Shown: positions 16,324 to 23,930 of the stretch, piece after piece
Numbering within the stretch: position 1 is the first letter of the stretch
Layout: each line of letters starts with the position of its first letter
NCBI GenBank assembly: GCA_910583945.1
Contig: CAJTYF010000009.1
Coordinates: 1 to 48,446 of the forward strand
Direction of reading: 5' to 3'
DNA from: an uncultured Bacilli bacterium
Lineage (GTDB): Bacteria > Bacillota_I > Bacilli_A > RF39 > UBA660
Length of the DNA stretch: 48,446 bases
Notes under the pieces: generated by a model
The model's input: only the letters and a program-made list of their open reading frames with translations
What the model was told of the DNA's origin: nothing
Database searches by the model: none
Made by a program: the position numbers and the translations under genes

Positions 16324-17373
16324 TTAGTTTGTTGCACAAATAGATTTTAATTCTCGAGCTTTTTTAGAATGTTCCATTAAATCTACGTTAAAAAAGTTCT
16401 CTCCTGTACAGGTATTGGCAACAAAATAAACATATTCGGTATCACTTGGATGTAATACGGCATTTATAGCTTCGATGGATGGATTTCCTATAGGGCCTAT
16501 TGGTAATTTTCCAGCCATTCCCGCATCCACTCTTCTAGTGTTGTATGGACTCATCGCCAAATAATTGACACTTTTGTTTTCCATCTCTGCCACATATTTT
16601 GCGGTGGTATCCATTCCAAGAGTCATCCCTAGTTCTAATCTTTTATAAATCACTTGGGCAAATTTCGCACGATCTTCCGCATTGACGCCTTCTAGTTCGA
16701 CAATAGAAGCCATGGTAAGAAGCTCATGTACCGAATACTTGCTGTTATTTAAATCCAAGTTTGAGAGTTTTGTTTTAGTGTTGTCTAGCATTTTTATAAT
16801 CAAATCTTTTAAATTGGCGTTTTCTAAAATTTCATAGGTGTCTGGATATAAATAACCTTCAAGTGCATAATAGATATTATCATTTAATATCTCATTTGTC
16901 AAAAAATCGTATTTTTCGATTAAAGTATTTAAAAATTCTTTATCGTTTAAAGTCGTTTTAATTTCTTCTTCACTTAAATGCATCTTTTCTTTAACAAGGT
17001 TTATAAAATTTTTCATGTTTTTACCTTCGATAAATTTAATGGTCATGGTTTTAATTAGAACGTCACCTTTGTTTATTTTTTCAATGATTTCTTTTGGGTT
17101 CATATTACGATCTAGTTCATAGTTTCCCGCTTGTAGGTTAAGGTCTTTATTGAAGTATAAATAAACTAACAATGCATTTTTACTTCTTATTAGGCCTGCA
17201 TTTTTTAGTTGATTCACGATTTCTATTTTGCTAGCACCAGATTTAACAATAAATTCTACTTTTTGGCTTTCTTTACTGACTTTGGTCATTCCGTAACCAT
17301 AAATTCCCAAACAAAGAGCACTAATGATTAATAAAATTAAAATTATAATGATGATTAATTTACTTTTCTTCAT
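16324..17373 (-). CDS. mltG: Endolytic murein transglycosylase MltG (YceG-like)
   Basis: About 349 residues. An N-terminal transmembrane helix (about 8-28) is followed by the LysM-like and catalytic YceG parts. The catalytic stretch MASIVELEGVNAEDRAKFA carries the conserved Glu, and RLELGMTLGMDTTAKY follows. It cuts nascent glycan strands at the outer membrane face and sets strand length. The ATG at 17373 (MKKSKL) is preferred, since GAAGG is too close to the ATG at 17382. It overlaps the DUF1292 gene. Confidence 0.92.
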   Translation of the reverse strand: MKKSKLIIIIILILLIISALCLGIYGYGMTKVSKESQKVEFIVKSGASKIEIVNQLKNAGLIRSKNALLVYLYFNKDLNLQAGNYELDRNMNPKEIIEKINKGDVLIKTMTIKFIEGKNMKNFINLVKEKMHLSEEEIKTTLNDKEFLNTLIEKYDFLTNEILNDNIYYALEGYLYPDTYEILENANLKDLIIKMLDNTKTKLSNLDLNNSKYSVHELLTMASIVELEGVNAEDRAKFAQVIYKRLELGMTLGMDTTAKYVAEMENKSVNYLAMSPYNTRRVDAGMAGKLPIGPIGNPSIEAINAVLHPSDTEYVYFVANTCTGENFFNVDLMEHSKKARELKSICATN

Positions 17374-17635
17374 TTTGTTCATCCTTCAATTTACTTAAAA
17401 AAGTTTCTATGGTGTTCCATTCCTCCTCAGTTTCGATGGGTAAAAGATCTTTACTCGTTCCTGTTTTGTCGTAAGTGTTGGCGTACACTTTTAAATTTCC
17501 ATTTTCTTTTGTATTATCGGTATAAACTAAATAACTTTTTTTTGTTTCATTGGAATCAAATTTAAATATGATTTCATATGTTTTTATTTTTCCTTTTTCA
17601 TCTTTAGCGGTAAATACGCTTTTATTTGTATCCAC
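17360..17635 (-). CDS. yrzB: DUF1292 family protein (YrzB)
   Basis: A 91-residue acidic protein with the DUF1292 pattern: FTAKDEKGKIKTYEIIFKF, then SYLVYTDN, and a C-terminal EEEWNTIETFLSKL helix. It lies between ruvX and mltG as yrzB does in B. subtilis. Its role is unknown. Confidence 0.88.
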   Translation of the reverse strand: MDTNKSVFTAKDEKGKIKTYEIIFKFDSNETKKSYLVYTDNTKENGNLKVYANTYDKTGTSKDLLPIETEEEWNTIETFLSKLKDEQNEEK

Positions 17636-17637
17636 TG

Positions 17638-18051
17638 TTAATCCCTACTTTCTTTTAAATATGTGTCTAATATAATTGAAGCCGCGTAAGCGTCGATAAC
17701 TTTTTTTCTTTTTTCTCGACTCATATCGGTGGCTATCAGTATTTTTTCAGCCTCGATGGAAGAAAGTCTTTCATCCATGAGTATAATGGGTAATTGAAAC
17801 GTTTTTTCAAGCAACTCTTTAAATTTGTGGGTTCTTTCCACGGCAAAACCTAAACTGTTGTTCATATTTTTCGGGTACCCTAACACCAATTTCTCAATCT
17901 TTTTTGCTTCAATTAAAGCTGTTAATTCAGGCAAAACGTCCTCTATTTTTTTGAATGTTAGAGTTTTATAAGGGCTTGCTATGGTATTCGTTTTGTCACT
18001 AACGGCTAAGCCTAAGGTTTTGGTGCCTAAATCTAATCCTAAAAGACTCAT
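17638..18051 (-). CDS. ruvX: RuvX/YqgF-family nuclease (putative pre-16S rRNA nuclease)
   Basis: A 137-residue RNase H-fold protein. It has GLDLGTKTLGLAVSD (metal-binding Asp), LGYPKNMNNSLG, MDERLSS (Glu) and KVIDAYAASIIL (Asp), the complete acidic set of the family. Implicated in 16S rRNA 5'-end maturation and in recombination. It overlaps ireB by four bases (ATGA coupling). Confidence 0.93.
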   Translation of the reverse strand: MSLLGLDLGTKTLGLAVSDKTNTIASPYKTLTFKKIEDVLPELTALIEAKKIEKLVLGYPKNMNNSLGFAVERTHKFKELLEKTFQLPIILMDERLSSIEAEKILIATDMSREKRKKVIDAYAASIILDTYLKESRD

Positions 18052-18290
18052 TTTAAGTATTGCTCCAATAAAAAGGCAATGATGAGCTCACGATCCAGTT
18101 CTTCAATTTGTTCTCGTGCTCCCTTATAATTGGAAATGTATCTTAAGTCCCCTGTTGTTAAATACCCTACCAATTGATTTACTGGGTCGTAACCTCTATC
18201 GAATAAGACTTGATAGACTTGTTTGATGGTGTATTCTATTTGAGCCTGTTTAAATAAAGTTACATCAAAAAGAGTTGTTTCTTCATTCAT
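18048..18290 (-). CDS. ireB: IreB family regulatory phosphoprotein (UPF0297, YrzL)
   Basis: An 80-residue protein with the UPF0297 pattern: TTLFDV near the start, YQVLFDRGYDPVNQLVGYL, YISNYKGAREQI and LIIAFLLEQYL. In enterococci IreB is a substrate of the PASTA kinase IreK and affects cephalosporin tolerance. It is first in the cluster. AGAGGTGG precedes the ATG. alaS, next to it in B. subtilis, is not here. Confidence 0.93.
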   Translation of the reverse strand: MNEETTLFDVTLFKQAQIEYTIKQVYQVLFDRGYDPVNQLVGYLTTGDLRYISNYKGAREQIEELDRELIIAFLLEQYLK

Positions 18291-18491
18291 ATTCCACCTC
18301 TTATACTGACATCATTTTAACAAAATATTATAAATAATACAAGAAATTTGCATGAATTGATTGTTTTCGCACCTTTCTCTTTTTTTGTTTAAAAAAAATT
18401 GTTCTTCTTTTTCTCTAAAAATTTCAAGAAAAAAGTTATATAATATTTTTAAGTTACCAACATATAACTTAAATAGAAAGAGTGTGAAGCA

Positions 18492-19844
18492 ATGAAAAAA
18501 AATATCTATCTCATAGGACTGATTGTTCCTGTGCTCCTTGGGATGACTTTTCTGTTTTTTAATCGAGAAAAAAAGGAAGAAACTAAAAAAGAAACGCATC
18601 AAATAAAAGTCATGGTGCTCGAAAAGAATGAGACAACGACAACAATTCAAGATGAAAATAATGGCATTTATACGATTAGTAATCAGACTTTGAATGGTGA
18701 TATTGGAGATTATTTTTTAATTGAATATTTGGGTATTTTAGATGATTTAAAGAAAGTACAAGATTTTGAAGTAGTCCAACTCACAAAATTGGATTCGATT
18801 CCTAGTGAATGGAATGAAGAAGGGCTTTTTAAAAATTATTATTCTTTGGCTTTTAATAAATTAAAAAAACTCTCTTTAGATGAAAAAATTGGACAACTTT
18901 TTTTAGCCCGTTATGATGCGTCTCATAGTTTAGAAGATTTAAAAAAATATCCTGTTGGAGGATTTGTCTTTTATGAAAAAGATTTTAAGGATAAGACCAG
19001 TTCGTCTGTAAAAGAAATGATTTCTAAATTACAAGAAAATTCTAAAATTCCGCTTCTGACTTCAGTTGATGAAGAAGGCGGAAAAGTCATTCGAATTAGT
19101 AGTAACCCTAATTTAGTTCGTGAACCTTTTAAATCATCTCAAGAACTTTATGCTTTAGGAGGTTTTGAAAAAATAAAGGAAGATACGATTAGTAAAAGTA
19201 GTATTTTATATCAATTAGGTCTTAATCTTAATTTAGCACCAGTTGTGGATGTTTCAACTAATTCTAATGATTATATGTATGCAAGAAGTTTTGGTAAATC
19301 TACAGATGAAACCAATCACTATGCAAAAACCGTGATTGAAGCAAGTAAAGGAACAAATGTCAGTTATACGTTAAAACATTTCCCTGGGTATGGAAATAAT
19401 GCGGATACGCATACGACTTCTTCCACAGATAATCGTACGTTTGAAAGTATTGTAAAAAATGATTTACCACCTTTTGAAGCGGGTATTCATGCGGGAGCGG
19501 AAGCGGTTTTAGTAAGTCATAATATTGTCACGAGCATTGATGCTTCACAACCAGCGTCTTTATCTTCTAGTGTTCATAATCTTCTTCGAAATCGTTTGGA
19601 TTTTACAGGCGTGATTATCACTGATGATTTAGATATGGGAGCGACTTCTACCATTCCTGATGTGGCGTTAAAAGCTTTGCTTGCTGGTAATGATCTCATT
19701 ATTTCTACCAATTATGCACAAGAATTTAATCAAATCAAAAATGCGGTTTTAAATCAGACTATTTCTGAAGATTTAGTCGACCGTGTGGCCCTTCGTGTTC
19801 TTGCTTGGAAGTACTATAAGGGTTTATTAAGTGATGAAAAATAA
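18492..19844 (+). CDS. nagZ: GH3 beta-N-acetylhexosaminidase, NagZ-like, membrane-anchored
   Basis: A 450-residue protein. A transmembrane segment (about 6-23) is followed by a ~100-residue accessory region, then the GH3 barrel. KHFPGYG sits at 295-301, the ADTH Asp-His pair typical of NagZ at about 304-307, and the nucleophile in ITDDLDMGA at about 378. It probably removes GlcNAc from peptidoglycan fragments outside the membrane. It lacks the second, C-terminal domain of long Bacillus NagZ. Divergent from ireB across a 201-base gap that holds a TATAAT and a small AAGTTA/TAACTT hairpin. Confidence 0.9.
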   Translation: MKKNIYLIGLIVPVLLGMTFLFFNREKKEETKKETHQIKVMVLEKNETTTTIQDENNGIYTISNQTLNGDIGDYFLIEYLGILDDLKKVQDFEVVQLTKLDSIPSEWNEEGLFKNYYSLAFNKLKKLSLDEKIGQLFLARYDASHSLEDLKKYPVGGFVFYEKDFKDKTSSSVKEMISKLQENSKIPLLTSVDEEGGKVIRISSNPNLVREPFKSSQELYALGGFEKIKEDTISKSSILYQLGLNLNLAPVVDVSTNSNDYMYARSFGKSTDETNHYAKTVIEASKGTNVSYTLKHFPGYGNNADTHTTSSTDNRTFESIVKNDLPPFEAGIHAGAEAVLVSHNIVTSIDASQPASLSSSVHNLLRNRLDFTGVIITDDLDMGATSTIPDVALKALLAGNDLIISTNYAQEFNQIKNAVLNQTISEDLVDRVALRVLAWKYYKGLLSDEK

Positions 19845-19853
19845 GCGATGAAA

Positions 19854-19900
19854 AAAAAATTGACCTTTCAAATTTATGAACTTGTCAATTTTTTATTTTT
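19854..19900 (+). terminator. Rho-independent terminator after nagZ
   Basis: AAAAAATTGAC (19854-19864) pairs with GTCAATTTTTT (19884-19894), and a T-rich tail follows. Confidence 0.75.
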
Positions 19901-19967
19901 TGTATTTATTTATAAAGCTTATTCTCTCACGTTGTTCTCTAATTATTTTCAAAAAAAGAAAATTTTA

Positions 19968-20165
19968 TTACTTTTCACTTTCCTTTTTTAATTTTAAACA
20001 GTTTTTATAACGAATTTTTTTCATATTTTCTTCATTTACAACTTTTCTTCGATTCGTGTCAAAATTGTAACCGTAGTCATTAAATCTTTCATTTACGATT
20101 CTATCCACTTCATTATCGCTTTCTTTATCAAAACATTTATAATAGTAATCGATATGTTTTCTCAT
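19968..20165 (-). CDS. Small hypothetical protein, basic
   Basis: 65 residues, charged, no membrane segment (MRKHIDYYYKCFDKES, then YGYNFDTNRRKVVNEEN). AGGTGA lies about six bases before the ATG at 20165, so it is preferred over the GTG at 20174. No family is recognised. It is divergent from the DUF1540 gene, with 67 bases between the starts. Confidence 0.5.
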   Translation of the reverse strand: MRKHIDYYYKCFDKESDNEVDRIVNERFNDYGYNFDTNRRKVVNEENMKKIRYKNCLKLKKESEK

Positions 20166-20232
20166 TTTACTCACCTATTTTTATTATGTATAAAAATAAA
20201 ATTCTTATTCAAACTATTATTAGGTGATTTTC

Positions 20233-20379
20233 ATGGATGATATTTATTATAATCAATGTATTGTATGCAAAGTAAAAAATTGCAAATATTATAAAAATCG
20301 TAAATGCACGTTAAGTGAAATTGAAGTCGATCATCAAAAGAATGAAACTTTTTGTGCTAGTTTTGAAAAAAAGGATTAA
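20233..20379 (+). CDS. Short DUF1540-like Cys-rich protein
   Basis: 48 residues. It has CIVCKVKNCKYY, then KCTLSEIEV, then TFCASFEKK, matching the Cys spacing of DUF1540 domains that probably bind a metal. AGGTGA lies six bases before the ATG. It is convergent with thiI and overlaps its end by four bases. DUF1540 proteins are frequent in spore formers. No function is known. Confidence 0.8.
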   Translation: MDDIYYNQCIVCKVKNCKYYKNRKCTLSEIEVDHQKNETFCASFEKKD

Positions 20380-21566
20380 AGTAAGTCTTCAAAATCCTTT
20401 TTTATTTTGTTTTCTATTTTAATAATTTCATGATTTTTAATACAATTATAGATTAAATCTTTATATGGTATACGTGTCTCATAGTCCTCACATTGTTTTG
20501 TTTCAGGATGAATGACGGGATGCTCTGGGACAAAAATGGTACAACAGTCTTCAAAAGGTAAAATACTGGTTTCATAAGTATTAATTTTCTTAGCTACTTC
20601 AATAATTTCTAATTTATCAAAACAGGCTACTGGTCTTATGACAGGAAGTTTTACTACTTCATTTATTGCTTTCATGCTGGATAAGGTTTGACTGGCTACT
20701 TGCCCTATCGATTCACCATTAATAATAATTTTAGCGTTATTGTTCTTGACCAAAATTTCACAGATCCGATACATCATTCTTCTCATAATCGTAATTAAAT
20801 AGTTATGAGGGATGTTTTTATAGATGCTTTCTTGTATTTCAGTAAAGTTTATCACATGTAGTTTTATTTCATTATTATATTTAGATAATATTTTGGTTAG
20901 TTCTATGACTTTGTTTTTAGCTTCTACGCTCGTATGAGGGGGACTTTCAAAATAGACTGCTTCTATTTTTACGCCCCGTTTCATTGCCAAGTAACCTGAT
21001 ACAGGAGAATCAATACCTCCACTTAACATTAAAATTCCTTTTCCGGCGACACCTACGGGGTATCCTCCTAAACCTTTTTCTTTTTCAAAATAAACATAAC
21101 TTTCTTTGCTTCTTAATTCAACGTATATGATTAATTCAGGATGATGAACGTCTACGGTTTTCTCTTTTATATTTTTTAATAGTTGAGATCCAATAAAACT
21201 ACTAATTTCAAGACTTGTTTTTTCAATTGTTTTATTGCTTCGTTTTGTTTCAACTTTAAAGGTATTAAATTCTCTTTTTTCCGTTAATTTAATTATTTCT
21301 TGACTGATTCTTTCTAAGTCTAACGTTTCTAATTTGTAACAGATTAAAAATTCATGAATACCAAAAACTTCTTTTAATTTTATTTTTACTTCATCAAATT
21401 TATTTTGTTCACACTGAATAAACATACGACTTTTATCATAGGTTAAGTTTATTTTTTCGTTTTCTAATTTTTTAGTAATATTTTTCTTTAATGTACTGAT
21501 AAATAAGTTAATATTTTCTTTTTTGGTGGTTAGTTCACCATATTTAATCATAATTAATTTTTCCAT
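20376..21566 (-). CDS. thiI: tRNA sulfurtransferase ThiI
   Basis: A 396-residue protein with an N-terminal ferredoxin-like and THUMP region, a PP-loop SGGIDSPVSGYLAMKRG, and a C-terminal CCTIFVPEHPV segment. There is no rhodanese domain, as is normal in Bacilli. It adenylates U8 of tRNA and inserts sulfur to form s4U. In B. subtilis the dedicated cysteine desulfurase NifZ is encoded just upstream. The same pairing occurs here, interrupted by an HD gene. Confidence 0.95.
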   Translation of the reverse strand: MEKLIMIKYGELTTKKENINLFISTLKKNITKKLENEKINLTYDKSRMFIQCEQNKFDEVKIKLKEVFGIHEFLICYKLETLDLERISQEIIKLTEKREFNTFKVETKRSNKTIEKTSLEISSFIGSQLLKNIKEKTVDVHHPELIIYVELRSKESYVYFEKEKGLGGYPVGVAGKGILMLSGGIDSPVSGYLAMKRGVKIEAVYFESPPHTSVEAKNKVIELTKILSKYNNEIKLHVINFTEIQESIYKNIPHNYLITIMRRMMYRICEILVKNNNAKIIINGESIGQVASQTLSSMKAINEVVKLPVIRPVACFDKLEIIEVAKKINTYETSILPFEDCCTIFVPEHPVIHPETKQCEDYETRIPYKDLIYNCIKNHEIIKIENKIKKDFEDLL

Positions 21567-21581
21567 CGTGTTTTTACCCTT

Positions 21582-22229
21582 TCATATTGGTTTATTGTTT
21601 ATTTTAATGATTAATTCAAATCCTAAATAGTGTGCGGTTTTATAAGAAAGTGCTATTTGCTTACTACTTTCTTTTTCAAATATTTCTAAAGAAAACTTTT
21701 CATTGACAATGTAATTCAAAATAAAGTTCTTTTGTTCTATTTTAAATTCTACGTCTTCTATTCCTAATAAATAATAATTATTTCTTTTTCCAAATTCTAA
21801 TACTCTATCTTTTCCTGAGTCGGTTTTATCAGCAAATATTAAAGCGGCACCGATAGAACTGTTTATGTTTTCACCTTTTGAATGGTCACGAATTGCATCT
21901 AGAATAAGCTTTTTTTCTGGTTCTGTTAAATCTAATGTTTCTAAGTATTTTGCACTCATCTTCGTACTTCTTAAAGTATGATTTTCTTTTCCTTCTATGC
22001 AACCTATATCATGAAGTAATCCAGCTATTTTTCCTAGTTCAATGATTTTTGATGACTCGTTTAAGGTTTCTAAAATGTAAGAGATTCGATTCACTACATT
22101 TATTACATGATGGCGGCCATGGCATAATAATAAAGTATTTTTATTTTTTTCATTTATCGTGTCTAATAAAAAGTTTAATTCTTTATGTTGTAAAAGTTGT
22201 TCATAGTTCTTCATTTTTTCCTCACTCAT
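21582..22229 (-). CDS. HD-domain phosphohydrolase
   Basis: About 215 residues. HGRHHVINVVNRISYIL, then GLLHDIGCIEGKENHTLRS and AIRDHSKG supply the H...HD...D metal ligands of an HD hydrolase. The ATG at 22229 overlaps the nifS stop (ATGA). An ATG at 22214 has GAGGA just before it and may be the true start. Substrate unknown, possibly a nucleotide. It sits between the tRNA thiolation genes without a known link to them. Confidence 0.8.
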   Translation of the reverse strand: MSEEKMKNYEQLLQHKELNFLLDTINEKNKNTLLLCHGRHHVINVVNRISYILETLNESSKIIELGKIAGLLHDIGCIEGKENHTLRSTKMSAKYLETLDLTEPEKKLILDAIRDHSKGENINSSIGAALIFADKTDSGKDRVLEFGKRNNYYLLGIEDVEFKIEQKNFILNYIVNEKFSLEIFEKESSKQIALSYKTAHYLGFELIIKINNKPI

Positions 22230-23353
22230 TTTAGTTCATTTAATTTTTTAAATACGACGTCAAAATAATTTAAGAAACGATTGATTTCATCCGTTGTGGT
22301 TAAATAAGATAAGCTGATACGAATGGTTGAAGAAGCTCTTTTTTTATCATTATAAATGGCCATCACACTTGTAGAGAGTTCTCCACTTGAACAAGCGGTA
22401 TTGGTTCCTAAATAAATATCATATTCTTCCATAGCGTGAACAAAGGTTTCTGATTTTATATTTTTTAAACTGATGTTTAAAATATGAGGAATGGAATATT
22501 TGGTTTTATTAATTAAAATGTCTTCATAAGTTGTTAATTTTTTTATAATTTTCTCGTTCAGTCTTTTTACAAATACTTCTTTACGGTCTAAGTCACTGGT
22601 TCCTAAACGAATGGCTTTACTTGCGGCCGCAATTAAGGGTACAGAAGGTGTTCCCGGTCTTAGGTTGTTATTTTTACTACTTCCATACATAATAGGCTCA
22701 AGTATTAATCGACTGTTCTTGTATAGAAGCCCAATCCCTTTGGGACCATAAACTTTATGTAATGAAAAAGAAGCTAAGTCGACATCATGGATATTTATAG
22801 GCACTTTTCCTAATCCTTGTGTCATATCACTGTGAATGACTACTTGACTACTTTGTTTTTTAGCAATCTGGCGAATCATTTTTAAAGGTTGTCTAATGCC
22901 CATTTCACTATTAATTAAACAGACACTAATTAAGATTGTTTTTTCATTCACTTTCTTTTTTAAATCTTCTAAGTCGACAATTCCTTCTTCATCGTGGTTC
23001 ACATAATCAATTTGAAAGCCTTGAGTACTTAAATAATCACAAATTTTGTAAACGGAGGGATGTTCTAATTTCGATACAATAATATGGGTCCCTTTATTTC
23101 TGTTGGCTAAAGCATAACCAATGATTGCCATGTTATTCGATTCGGTTGCTCCACTTGTATAAATAATTTCGCTTTCTAAACAGTTAAAAATATCACTAAT
23201 TTGCTTTGTTGCACTTGTAATGAGTTCTTTTGATTTTACCCCTAATCGATAAAGTGAGTTTGGGTTTGCAAAAAAATCTTTATTGGCTTTGTTAAACGAT
23301 TCTAAAACATCGTAAGCTACAGGAGTTGTAGCACTATAATCAAGATATATCAT
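22226..23353 (-). CDS. nifZ: Cysteine desulfurase, NifS/IscS family, partner of ThiI
   Basis: A 375-residue PLP enzyme. The N-terminus is MIYLDYSATTPVAYDVL, the PLP Lys lies in SFSLHKVYGPKGIGLLY (about 204), and the active-site Cys in NTACSSGELSTSVMA (about 320). It supplies persulfide to ThiI. AGGTGATAAG precedes the ATG and a TATAAT lies in the 90-base gap behind it. The position between ezrA and thiI matches nifZ of B. subtilis. Confidence 0.9.
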   Translation of the reverse strand: MIYLDYSATTPVAYDVLESFNKANKDFFANPNSLYRLGVKSKELITSATKQISDIFNCLESEIIYTSGATESNNMAIIGYALANRNKGTHIIVSKLEHPSVYKICDYLSTQGFQIDYVNHDEEGIVDLEDLKKKVNEKTILISVCLINSEMGIRQPLKMIRQIAKKQSSQVVIHSDMTQGLGKVPINIHDVDLASFSLHKVYGPKGIGLLYKNSRLILEPIMYGSSKNNNLRPGTPSVPLIAAASKAIRLGTSDLDRKEVFVKRLNEKIIKKLTTYEDILINKTKYSIPHILNISLKNIKSETFVHAMEEYDIYLGTNTACSSGELSTSVMAIYNDKKRASSTIRISLSYLTTTDEINRFLNYFDVVFKKLNELK

Positions 23354-23422
23354 CTTATCACCTACGTTTCTATTATAAAGGATAATGTTTTATATTTCTA
23401 CCATTTCCCGTCTTTTTTAGCT

Positions 23423-23456
23423 AAAAAAATCAAAATAGTTTATTTATCTTGATTTT
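23423..23456 (-). terminator. Rho-independent terminator after the GNAT gene
   Basis: On the minus strand AAAATCAA and TTGATTTT arms (23456-23449, 23433-23426), followed by a short T-run. The structure includes the GNAT stop codon. Confidence 0.6.
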
Positions 23457-23920
23457 GTGACATAAATGTAATTTTCATCTTTTTTTTCTTCTTCAAAGCC
23501 TACAGATTTGGCTAAGGCTTTGCTTCTATAGTTACTTTTATCAATGATGCCTCTAATTTTTATTACTTGCTGGTAATTTTTAAAAATATATTCACTTAAA
23601 GTTCTTACTATTTTGGTTCCTAATTTTTGGTTTTGAAATTCTGGAGAGACCGCCCATTCTATATCTAATGTTCCATTCCATCTTAAATTTTCTAAACGGA
23701 TGTAGCCAACAAACTCATCCTTATATTTAACAAGATAAGATCCATCAATCAATAACCCCCCCCCCTGAAGAATTTTCCCTTCATTTAATCTTTCTTCGAT
23801 TTTTTTAGTGACGTATTTTAAGAAATCCGCATTATTATTTAAAACATATTTTAAATGTCTTTGAGCGGGGTTATTTTTATCGTATTCATAAATTTCAAAA
23901 TCTCCTATTTTTATAAACAT
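23444..23920 (-). CDS. GNAT acetyltransferase with an internal poly-G tract
   Basis: A 158-residue protein with the GNAT fold. VGYIRLENLRWNGTLDIEW and FQNQKLGTKIVRTLSEYIF contain the acetyl-CoA loop (Q-x-x-x-G-T), and RSKALAKSVGFEEE is the usual C-terminal motif. Residues 53-55 are GGG, encoded by a ten-G run (23756-23765). Length 10 keeps the frame, while a slip of one base would truncate the enzyme before its catalytic part. It begins ten bases after ezrA with AGGTGA in front, so the two are likely co-transcribed. Substrate unknown. Confidence 0.8.
   Translation of the reverse strand: MFIKIGDFEIYEYDKNNPAQRHLKYVLNNNADFLKYVTKKIEERLNEGKILQGGGLLIDGSYLVKYKDEFVGYIRLENLRWNGTLDIEWAVSPEFQNQKLGTKIVRTLSEYIFKNYQQVIKIRGIIDKSNYRSKALAKSVGFEEEKKDENYIYVTKSR
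23756..23765 (-). repeat. Poly-G tract of 10 inside the GNAT gene
   Basis: Ten G followed by TTATT, the same downstream context as the three surface-gene tracts. In frame at this length. Confidence 0.85.
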
Positions 23921-23930
23921 TTTCTGTCAC

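Noticed and set aside
18312..18650. 112-codon open frame on the minus strand overlapping the nagZ start
   Set aside because: Phe/Lys-rich low-complexity translation, no ribosome binding site, and it runs opposite to the conserved nagZ coding sequence.
21582..23353. Alternative genetic code with TGA read as Trp
   Set aside because: nifS ends in TGA inside an ATGA overlap, and conserved Trp positions elsewhere use TGG.
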